A stretch of DNA of 64,000 nucleotides from an uncultured Lachnospiraceae bacterium (GTDB lineage Bacteria > Bacillota > Clostridia > Lachnospirales > Lachnospiraceae). The stretch is taken from positions 1-64,000 of the forward strand of contig CAJTTO010000006.1 of assembly GCA_910579275.1 (NCBI GenBank), read 5' to 3'. Position 1 is the stretch's first letter, and each line of letters begins with the position of its first letter. A program made the position numbers and the translations under genes. The notes below the pieces were generated by a model that was not told the origin of the DNA, searched no databases, and worked only from the letters and a program-made list of their open reading frames with translations. Shown in pieces: positions 53,235-60,666 of the stretch.

Positions 53235-54767
53235 TTACAAATTTTCTATTTTAATCCTCTTTTTGCTGTAAAGTCTTTCTGTAAGGGCAATTCTTTTTTG
53301 AAACAATGGCTTTAGCGTATGGTAAGTTTCCTTATACAGCTGATAAAGCGCTTTGTATTTTTCATGGTTTTTCCTGTCTGGGCATATGACCATACGCACA
53401 CTGACGAAATTCTCTGCCGCTTCATGTAGTGTTGCATAGACGCCCTGCCCATACAGCGCCATCATCGCGGCACCGGTCGCTGTTGTCTCAAACTCGGAAA
53501 GCACTTGTACACTTCTTCCTGTTATATCCGCTTTGATTTGCGAAATTAAATTGATTCTTGCAAGCCCTCCGGAGATGCGAATCGTGTTGACCTCAAGCCC
53601 TGTCTCCTCGATCGCCGCAATCATGTCAAGGTCTATGAATCCTGCACTCTCAAAAACCGCACGTGTCATTTCCTTTCTTGTGTGCATCCGTTCCAGACCA
53701 AAAAAAACGCCTCTGGCATCACTGTCCCATATGGGAGCACGTTCCCCAAGCAGATATGGCAGAAATATAATCCCGCCTGCACCAAGAGATGCTTCTCCTG
53801 CGTCTTTTTCCATCCGTTCATACGGGAGGTTCTCGTTCTGATAATAGCATTGTTTTACCCACTCGATCAGTCCGCCGCCCATATTGTTCGAGCCGCCAAC
53901 GATGTGGATTCCACCCTCATAGTAGGGAATTTGCTGTATCTTATTTTCTTTGATGTCCACTTTTTTTGACGCTGCAGCCCGAAACACAGTAACGGTTCCC
54001 GATACATCGCCCGCCTCTCCCTCGTTCATGACACCGCTTCCCACAAAGGAGCATATGGCGTCATACGTAGATATTATGACATTTGTGTCACGTGAAAGCC
54101 CTGTCTGAATTGCCGCATTTCGCTCGATGTTCCCAATGCATTTCCCCGGAGCCGCCACTTCCGGAAGCAGTGACCTTGCAATTCCAATTTCATGCAGCAG
54201 CCCTGTCGGGTACTGATGGGTTTCTGTGTCATAGTGCCATTTATGGGCATTCATATAGTCTGTCACATATTTGCCTGTCAATTTGGCAATCAGATAGTCA
54301 TTTGGCGCCAGAAACTTGTACGTTCTTTCAAATATTCCGCCTTCATTGTTTTTAACCCACAAGGCTTTCGGAAGCATTAATGAAGCATCTATGTTCAGCC
54401 CTGTATGCTGTTTTATTTCCGGGAATACGGCAAGGCTTTCAATAAAACGGCTTTCCTCCCTCGCCCGTTTGTCGGACACCATCATGCAGGGCATAAGGGC
54501 TTCACAGTTTTCATCCACACATACAAGGCACGAAGAGGAGGATGTCACTGTAAGATAATCCACTTGCATATTTCCTGCATCTGCCACTGTTTCCTTTATT
54601 ACACGGCAGGCTTTTTCCCACCACTCAGCCGGAAGCTGGGTCACTGTCTCTCCCTTCAGCGATGTCTCAATCGGCATGGATGCAGATGCGAGTTTACTGC
54701 CTTCGGAGTCAAACAGAATACTTCGTATGCTTTTCATTCCCATATTCAGTACAAGTATTGTCTTCAC
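53235..54767 (-). CDS. FGGY-family carbohydrate kinase
   Basis: 510 residues from a GTG at 54767 with AAAGGG upstream. FGGY features: DYLIAKLTGKYVTDYM, STYDAICSFVGSGVM (catalytic Asp), FLPYLLGERAPIWDSDARG and IRISGGLARINLISQIKAD. The N-terminal phosphate loop is unusual: LNMGMKSIRSILFD replaces the common D-x-G-T-T-S-x-R, losing the first Asp and the Thr pair. It probably phosphorylates a polyol or ketose. Its first 59 nt overlap the aldolase gene upstream; the paired products suggest a route from a ketose phosphate to small phosphorylated fragments. Confidence 0.88.
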   Translation of the reverse strand: MKTILVLNMGMKSIRSILFDSEGSKLASASMPIETSLKGETVTQLPAEWWEKACRVIKETVADAGNMQVDYLTVTSSSSCLVCVDENCEALMPCMMVSDKRAREESRFIESLAVFPEIKQHTGLNIDASLMLPKALWVKNNEGGIFERTYKFLAPNDYLIAKLTGKYVTDYMNAHKWHYDTETHQYPTGLLHEIGIARSLLPEVAAPGKCIGNIERNAAIQTGLSRDTNVIISTYDAICSFVGSGVMNEGEAGDVSGTVTVFRAAASKKVDIKENKIQQIPYYEGGIHIVGGSNNMGGGLIEWVKQCYYQNENLPYERMEKDAGEASLGAGGIIFLPYLLGERAPIWDSDARGVFFGLERMHTRKEMTRAVFESAGFIDLDMIAAIEETGLEVNTIRISGGLARINLISQIKADITGRSVQVLSEFETTATGAAMMALYGQGVYATLHEAAENFVSVRMVICPDRKNHEKYKALYQLYKETYHTLKPLFQKRIALTERLYSKKRIKIENL

Positions 54768-55599
54768 TTTTGTCAGCCCTTTCTGTCAGTCTCATCTTTC
54801 CTACCGCCATATCCCGTATCGCATCGTGGATTGACTTCTCTATTTCCAACGGGTTAAATCCTTCTTTGCCCATTTTCCCCGTGTGTATACACGCTTCGAT
54901 TCCGTTTCTGTATGCAAGTTTTACATCTGTCGAAATATTTATTTTTTTCACATTGTCATGTGATAACAGCCGTAACAGTATTTCATCTGAAAGCCCTGTC
55001 CCTCCATGCACCACAAAAGGAATCTTCGTAATTCGGGCAATGGCGCTAATCATGTCGTAGTGAATGTGGGGTGTTCCTGTATACAATCCATGTACCGTTC
55101 CGACTGCTGCTGCAAGCATGTCAATATCTGTGTTCCTCAGAAACAATGCAATGTCTTCCATTGCTGCCAGACCTGTTGTCACGGACGCAGCTTCGTCCTC
55201 CTGCCCACAAATCTGACCGACTTCTGCCTCAACCAGTATTCCCTTTTTTTTGGCTATATCTGTCACTTCGTTTGTTATCTGTATATTTTCCTCGATTGTC
55301 TTGTCAGAGGCATCTATCATCACAGAGTCCCATCCATATTCCACTGCCTGACGGATATATTCTAATTTTCTGCAATGATCCAAATGAAGATATGCCCTGA
55401 TGTTTTTTTTCTTCCCATAACTTTTCACATAAGCAGCCAGTTCTTCCTTGTCCAGCTGCACAAACGCTTTCATGGAAGTCTGAAGAATAACATTTTGTTT
55501 TTCCTGTGCCGCTGCATCCATCACCGCTTTTGCTGATTGCATACTCCATATGTTAAATGCAAAATACTGCTGAGAGTTTATACCGATATACGATTCCAT
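54709..55599 (-). CDS. Class II (zinc) ketose-bisphosphate aldolase, GatY/KbaY/IolJ-like
   Basis: 296 residues from ATG 55599 (AAAGGGGACTAGAC upstream). Zinc and substrate motifs: AYLHLDHCRKLEYI, DSVMIDASDK, VEAEVGQICGQED, AAAVGTVHGLYTG, PFVVHGGTGLSDE and KINISTDVKLAY. It cleaves or condenses a ketose (bis)phosphate with dihydroxyacetone phosphate. Between an FGGY kinase and a glycerophosphodiesterase, it could supply or consume DHAP for a glycerol-phosphate-like unit. The C-terminal ~25 residues are polar and overlap the kinase gene. Confidence 0.9.
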   Translation of the reverse strand: MESYIGINSQQYFAFNIWSMQSAKAVMDAAAQEKQNVILQTSMKAFVQLDKEELAAYVKSYGKKKNIRAYLHLDHCRKLEYIRQAVEYGWDSVMIDASDKTIEENIQITNEVTDIAKKKGILVEAEVGQICGQEDEAASVTTGLAAMEDIALFLRNTDIDMLAAAVGTVHGLYTGTPHIHYDMISAIARITKIPFVVHGGTGLSDEILLRLLSHDNVKKINISTDVKLAYRNGIEACIHTGKMGKEGFNPLEIEKSIHDAIRDMAVGKMRLTERADKSEDNTCTEYGNEKHTKYSV

Positions 55600-55654
55600 G
55601 TCTAGTCCCCTTTTGCCGTAGCTGTTCCTTGCTGTTGCATACCGTCTTTCCTTT

Positions 55655-56395
55655 TTATGCCGAAACCATTCCAAGGTAAGCTTCCGGCTCGTTCAGTATT
55701 AAGTCTGTAATTCCCTGTTTTTCAAGCGGTGCAAAATCAAGCTTTGTGCCTGTCGGTTTCTCCGGATAGAGATGCCCTCCCATCCATGCCCGCACCGTGT
55801 ACCCTTGCAGTTCCTGCGCGGTAAGGTCGATGTCTTTCCAATAGGGGTGGAGTGCTTTCGCGCCGCACCCGCCCTTTGCTTTATACAGACAGTCCGAAAC
55901 CTTGCTGTCCAGTATTCCAAGCTCTGCCTTCGCGTCAAGATCTCTTATTTGTTCAAGCGATTTGGCGTAAAACGAAGAATAGACGACCGCATCCTGCACG
56001 CCGCGCCTGTGCACCAATTCCACGATTTTGCTTTCCATACCCTGATATGGAATAAAACTGTTTTTCAGCTCAATGTTAAGTTTCATTCCCGATTTCAGCT
56101 TCTGTTCCAGCAAGTCAAATACCTCATCCATTGTCGGGACGGACTGGGTCGGGCTGCCGCCTGCATAAATGTGAAGTCTCTTTATATCCGCAAGTGTATA
56201 GTCTTTTACAAACCCGATTCCCTCTGTCGTCCTGTCCACCCGTTCATCGTGTATGACAACCAGCGCCCCATCCTTTGTGCACTGTATGTCAAGTTCTATT
56301 CCTGTCAGGTTCTTCACTGCTGCCGCTTTCTCAAACGCAAGCAGCGTGTTTTCGGGATATCTCTGGCTGCATCCCCTGTGTGCCCATAGTTTCAT
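55655..56395 (-). CDS. Glycerophosphodiester phosphodiesterase
   Basis: 246 residues from ATG 56395 (GGAGGTTGAC upstream). GDPD catalytic pattern: LWAHRGCSQRYPENTLLAF (H-R), TGIELDIQCTKDG (E-x-D) and VVIHDERVDRTT (H-D). No signal peptide, so it acts in the cytoplasm. It normally releases glycerol 3-phosphate from glycerophosphodiesters. In this island it may trim glycerophosphate units or recycle precursor for the CDP-polyol branch. Confidence 0.93.
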   Translation of the reverse strand: MKLWAHRGCSQRYPENTLLAFEKAAAVKNLTGIELDIQCTKDGALVVIHDERVDRTTEGIGFVKDYTLADIKRLHIYAGGSPTQSVPTMDEVFDLLEQKLKSGMKLNIELKNSFIPYQGMESKIVELVHRRGVQDAVVYSSFYAKSLEQIRDLDAKAELGILDSKVSDCLYKAKGGCGAKALHPYWKDIDLTAQELQGYTVRAWMGGHLYPEKPTGTKLDFAPLEKQGITDLILNEPEAYLGMVSA

Positions 56396-56457
56396 GTCAA
56401 CCTCCGCGCAATCGTCAAAATGTTTTTCGTTTTTCCAAACACATAAGCTCCCATTTC

Positions 56458-57798
56458 TCACACATTTCTGTTTTTATATTCCAAGAATTTCTCCATAATC
56501 TCTGCTGCCGCAACGGATTCACTCCTTGTCAGCTTAAATGCACTTTTATCATTTCCGTTCATCATATTCAGAAAATCCTTAATTTCATAGCGAAGACCGT
56601 CTCCCAAAAAACGTTCTGAATATTTTTCAATCTGACCGGGATTTTCATAGCGGACTTCAAAGTAAGTAGTTTTCCACCATGGCGCTTCAGCCACAATGTA
56701 CCCCTTTGTCCCTGCTATCAGCAGACGCCCTTCTGACTTCACCCCCAGCCCGCATACAGCAGTCGCGATTCCTCTCGGAAAGGTCAGCGAAGCCTTTGTA
56801 AAGACATCCAGTCCGTTCTCGTCCTGTATGGTGTCAAAACGGATGTCATCATAATCTGTTCCGAATAGTTTTATGATGGGAAGTAGGCAGTAGCTTCCGA
56901 GTTCCGTAAAACTTCCCCCATATTTTTTATCTGTCAGCTCCCGCTTATCCTTTCCCTCAAGCTTTGTGAAACAGGCATCTATGTATCGTATATGCCCGAT
57001 GGTTCCACTGCACGCAATGCCGAGCAGCTTCTCAAAGCCCGGGCAGTATGCTGTCTTTATTCCCTCAAACAGTATCAGGCGGTGCGCTTTCGCATACGCG
57101 TATACCTCCTCTGCCTGCTGCCTTTTCAGCACCATCGGCTTTTCACACAGGACATGTTTTCCGTGTGCAAACGCTTCCATAATGTAGTCGTAATGCGTCT
57201 GGTGCGGTGATGCCACATAGACAGCATCCACATCTTCATAAAATGACTCTATATCTGTATAGGACGCAATCTCCCATTTTTGCGCGAACCGCCTGGCGCT
57301 CTCAAAGTGCGGGTTGTACACCCCCTGCGTGCTGATTCCGCTCACAAGCTTCGCCTCCGGCATAAAACGCTCGGCAATCCTGCCTGTCCCGATCACACCG
57401 ATTTTCTGAATCCGCCTGTTCTTCTCCCGAAGCATCGTACTGGATATATTCTTAGTGCGTTCGAGGTAAACAACCTTGCAGTAATCGGACATATAGTCAA
57501 AGGTACCCACCCAGTCAGAACCGACTGTGAAAATATCGACATGGTATTTCTGCACATCGCTTATTTTCTGCCCGCTCGTCTCCTCAATAATGACTTCATC
57601 CACAAATCCGGTCTTTTTGACATTTTCGATTCGTGTCATAAGCGAGTCTACTACATTGAGCTTTCCTCTTTCCATGTCATACTTTTCTGTTGTCACACCC
57701 ACAATCAGATAATCCCCAAGCGCTTTCGCCCGCTGCAGCAGCCTGTAGTGCCCTTCATGGAGAAGGTCAAATGTTCCGTATGTTATTACTTTAATCAT
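56458..57798 (-). CDS. Fusion of TagD-type cytidylyltransferase and Gfo/Idh/MocA oxidoreductase
   Basis: 446 residues. Residues 1-130 are a glycerol-3-phosphate-cytidylyltransferase-like domain (VITYGTFDLLHEGHYRLLQ with HEGH; FTVGSDWVGTFD; RTKNISSTML). Residues ~130-446 are a Gfo/Idh/MocA NAD(P)-dependent oxidoreductase (KIGVIGTGRIAERFM; DAVYVASPHQTHYDYI; HVLCEKPM with the catalytic Lys). One chain could both make a CDP-linked polyol and oxidise or reduce it or its precursor. The ATG overlaps the upstream gene by 8 nt, with AGGAGCGC as ribosome-binding site. Confidence 0.9.
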   Translation of the reverse strand: MIKVITYGTFDLLHEGHYRLLQRAKALGDYLIVGVTTEKYDMERGKLNVVDSLMTRIENVKKTGFVDEVIIEETSGQKISDVQKYHVDIFTVGSDWVGTFDYMSDYCKVVYLERTKNISSTMLREKNRRIQKIGVIGTGRIAERFMPEAKLVSGISTQGVYNPHFESARRFAQKWEIASYTDIESFYEDVDAVYVASPHQTHYDYIMEAFAHGKHVLCEKPMVLKRQQAEEVYAYAKAHRLILFEGIKTAYCPGFEKLLGIACSGTIGHIRYIDACFTKLEGKDKRELTDKKYGGSFTELGSYCLLPIIKLFGTDYDDIRFDTIQDENGLDVFTKASLTFPRGIATAVCGLGVKSEGRLLIAGTKGYIVAEAPWWKTTYFEVRYENPGQIEKYSERFLGDGLRYEIKDFLNMMNGNDKSAFKLTRSESVAAAEIMEKFLEYKNRNV

Positions 57799-60364
57799 AA
57801 AAGCGCTCCTGCATTTTCTTTTTCAGTGTGTCATAAACCGTTCTGCCGCACGTCCCATCAGTGTTTACGTTTATTTTTTCAAATGCCGTTTTCTGTCTTT
57901 CCCTGTCGAACGGGCTGCCTGTTATCCTGTTTTCAATAAAATCCTCCAATGTCTGGACTGCGCTCTCATTCAGGCAATACTGCATCCACTCAGACACCTC
58001 CGCAAAGCCCGGCATATGCGATATCAAATCATCATAGTCCATTTCAATGTTGATTTCCCTGTATTCCTTTGTGTCAATATTTACATCAAAAAGCTTTCTG
58101 TCCGGATCGCTCCACATCAGATGATGCGCTTTCCCCTGCGCCGCGTACATATCGGCAAAACAGCCCATATATGTAGACACAAAATAACCGTTTTTTCCTC
58201 GTTTTGCAGTCGCTATCGGAATTTTCCACTCCTCCATCGTTCCGGAATCCCTGTCAAGCGACAGGTACATATTCCCCCAGTTCGGCGATATCACTATCGT
58301 ATCTTTTCCGCCTTCCCACGAAAATGATATGTTGCCAAACGGCTTTTCGTCGCACGCGGTTTCTTCCGGCCACCTTACTGCCTGAAAATCCTGCGGAACG
58401 CTGCTGTACTCTGACACTTCGCCAGTCTTGGGATTCCAGCATGTCACAGTCACTCCTTTCATCGGCAAAAGCCACAGATTCTCACGCTCCGGCACAACCA
58501 TACACGTTCCGGTATTTTGCTTTGCGCCGCATGCAGCTGTTCTCACCTTTAATGTATCCATATCCACAAACACAAATTGATTGTCTGACGGCGAGGCGAA
58601 GACAAGCTCATTTTCATATGGCGCCACGCCTCCCCTGTTCCATTCGCCATATACATTCCGCACATGAAACATGCCGATTCCTGTCACGTAAGAAATCTGC
58701 TCTGTCTCCACATTAAATCTGACAAGGTGCGGATAGCGGTACGGAAGCAGGAAAATATACTTTTGATTGTAATAACAGTCATAGAATGCACCCGTTCTGG
58801 CAAAGTCTTCCCGAAGGTCAATCCTGCGTACCTTTTGATTCTCTATCACCAGAAGGTGTCTTGCGTTTTGCGGAAGCACATATACCTTTCCGCTGATTTC
58901 CACGGCTTTTAAATAATAATCTCCGCCGGAATACCCGTCCCCCAAATCCATATAGAACTTATAACGGTAGTCAAGGTTTTCAGATATCCACAACTGGTTA
59001 TTTTTTGTGACCATATACTTATCATTTCCCCATATGTCAATCTGGGGAAGCATCCACTCCCCGCGCCAGTCGTCTTTTTCCGGCAGCGTATTGATGTTGT
59101 TGTTCAAAATAAAAAGCGGCTTTCCGGCTGCGCCGAACAGCGATGTGACACTCGTCCCCGAATCGCCAATATAAGCATCCGATAGCGCTATTGAAGTTTC
59201 GATGTCCGGTGTTTCATCCAGAATCCCAATGTTATGTGCGGCATACGCTCTTTTGAGTGTGTCATACCGCGATTTGTACTGCCGTCTCATGGAATCCAAG
59301 GACGAATCCATGAGCGGATGCGGGCGCCATAAAAGACACACATCCTCCCTGTCCCTAAAAGTATCAAACACATAGCTCATTTTTTTCAGAAACCCGTCTG
59401 TGTTTGCCAGCATACCGCCAATGCTTGTATTGTAGAAATACACTTTTCTTCCTGTCATCCGGTCCTTCCACGCGCAAGGCGGCTCGAGCGTGTTCTGGCA
59501 TTTATGTATGACGCTGTCAAATTTGGGAGAACCCAGTGCAAGGAACTTTTCGTCGGGTATCCGGCTGTCGAAAAATTTTCGAAATTTTTCAGACTGAATC
59601 ACAATGTAATCGGCATTCTGATATGCAGGGCATAATGACTGTCCCTCCGCCATCCCCCCCGTCGTTGCATAGTACGGAATATAGACAAGGCACTCCGTGA
59701 ATTTTTTCAAATTCTCCGAATAAAAAAACGGATGTACGCTCGTAACGAAATTTATATTATCGTATGGATTATGAATAAATATCATATCCGGACGATGCTC
59801 TCCAAAGTCAAACGCGTCGTACCTCGTTATAGGAACATGCGCCGGGTACTGACCGCTCTCATCATGCAGCTCACGAAAACTGCCGTCTGGGTTTTTGTCG
59901 AAATATGGTATCGGAATGACATACGTGTCACAATTTTCATCCTCCTCAGCTGCCTTCCATACGCTTTCAAGGCTATCCCACATGCTTGCTTTGTATGGCA
60001 GGAACACGGCCTCAGTTTTGACACATATGTCGTTTTTCAGGCTGTTTTCCACCCTGATTAATTTTTGTTTTATTACTTTATACTTTTTATTGAAATTTAT
60101 TTCCCTGTAACGTTCACTGATTAATTCTTCATGCAGCTGATAGGTCAGCTCACAGTATTCTTCCAACAATAATACAGTAGGATGTCCATCTCCCTCTGTT
60201 TTCTCAATCAGTGTACCTATGGTAATCCCACCGTTCTGGCACTCTTCCAAAAGCGCTGCCGCAGATAGAATATTGCCTTGTTCTATGAACTTTTTTATCT
60301 GATCCTGTGCTTCCTGCATCTGTCTGATCAGTTTTTCTGCCTGCTGCTTCTGTGCCTTTTTCAT
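57791..60364 (-). CDS. CDP-glycerol glycerophosphotransferase-like GT-B domain fused to a predicted beta-propeller
   Basis: 857 residues. The start is the ATG at 60364 with GGGGAAGCTT; an in-frame TTG 12 nt upstream overlaps that site. Residues ~1-105 are a Lys/Glu-rich helical region; ~110-450 a Glyphos_transf-like domain (FLPYKASMWDSLESVW; MIFIHNPYDNINFVTS; VCLLWRPHPLMDSS; ALSDAYIGDSGTSVTSLF). Residues ~460-790 show repeating strands with G/W/D turns every ~45 residues (YFKAVE..GKVYVLP; YNQKYIFLLPYR; YENELVFASPSDN; RENLWLLPM), as expected for a beta-propeller. The propeller may bind the acceptor. It is the first gene of the island operon, after a ~300-nt non-coding leader. Confidence 0.8.
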   Translation of the reverse strand: MKKAQKQQAEKLIRQMQEAQDQIKKFIEQGNILSAAALLEECQNGGITIGTLIEKTEGDGHPTVLLLEEYCELTYQLHEELISERYREINFNKKYKVIKQKLIRVENSLKNDICVKTEAVFLPYKASMWDSLESVWKAAEEDENCDTYVIPIPYFDKNPDGSFRELHDESGQYPAHVPITRYDAFDFGEHRPDMIFIHNPYDNINFVTSVHPFFYSENLKKFTECLVYIPYYATTGGMAEGQSLCPAYQNADYIVIQSEKFRKFFDSRIPDEKFLALGSPKFDSVIHKCQNTLEPPCAWKDRMTGRKVYFYNTSIGGMLANTDGFLKKMSYVFDTFRDREDVCLLWRPHPLMDSSLDSMRRQYKSRYDTLKRAYAAHNIGILDETPDIETSIALSDAYIGDSGTSVTSLFGAAGKPLFILNNNINTLPEKDDWRGEWMLPQIDIWGNDKYMVTKNNQLWISENLDYRYKFYMDLGDGYSGGDYYLKAVEISGKVYVLPQNARHLLVIENQKVRRIDLREDFARTGAFYDCYYNQKYIFLLPYRYPHLVRFNVETEQISYVTGIGMFHVRNVYGEWNRGGVAPYENELVFASPSDNQFVFVDMDTLKVRTAACGAKQNTGTCMVVPERENLWLLPMKGVTVTCWNPKTGEVSEYSSVPQDFQAVRWPEETACDEKPFGNISFSWEGGKDTIVISPNWGNMYLSLDRDSGTMEEWKIPIATAKRGKNGYFVSTYMGCFADMYAAQGKAHHLMWSDPDRKLFDVNIDTKEYREINIEMDYDDLISHMPGFAEVSEWMQYCLNESAVQTLEDFIENRITGSPFDRERQKTAFEKINVNTDGTCGRTVYDTLKKKMQERFYD

Positions 60365-60388
60365 AAGCTTCCCCAATTCTATGTTTCA

Positions 60389-60424
60389 ATTATACCGTAA
60401 TGATAAGTTGTTCTTTTATTATCA
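60389..60424 (-). promoter_or_regulatory. Possible promoter and operator ahead of the island's first gene
   Basis: A TATAAT (60394-60389 on the minus strand) lies 25 nt before the ATG at 60364; no good -35 box is seen, so activation or repression by a factor is possible. An inverted repeat TGATAA (60401-60406) / TTATCA (60419-60424) covers the -35 region. Confidence 0.4.
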
Positions 60425-60453
60425 TACGCATTATCGGGACATTTCTGTCTGTC

Positions 60454-60666
60454 AATTTTATGCATTCGCATAAAATTTGGCTTCGCTCCGCATAAGCTGC
60501 GGTCCTGGCATACCCGAAAGCGTCCTGTCATAATCCGACTCAACTGCTTAGCTAATGCCGACTCTTTGCTTTCCATGCACGCGATGGTGCAGAATTCCGG
60601 ATTTCCGGATTCTCTATGTCAATGTATATGTTCTGTGATCCGCTCCGCGGTAAAATCATCACCCGA
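60454..60666 (-). ncRNA. Hairpin-rich 3' flank of the TnpB homologue, candidate guide (omega-like) RNA
   Basis: Immediately downstream of the tnpB-like stop, the minus strand contains a series of stems: CCGC-GGA-GCGG (60650-60640), TGCAC-6 nt-GTGCA (60591-60576), CCGCA-5 nt-TGCGG (60502-60488) and a perfect 10-bp AATTTTATGC/GCATAAAATT stem with a 4-nt loop (60477-60454). TnpB guide RNAs and TldR guide RNAs are known to come from this position, ending at the element's right end with the guide just beyond, here from about 60453 leftward. The structure is seen; the role and guide boundary are inferred. Confidence 0.4.

Noticed and set aside
15262..60364. Classical capsule or teichoic acid export cluster
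   Set aside because: No exporter, polymerase, priming transferase or LCP ligase was found.
60379..60576. 65-residue minus frame between the TnpB-like gene and the island
   Set aside because: Overlaps hairpins, has no good ribosome-binding site and no similarity I recognise; better explained as non-coding RNA or leader.
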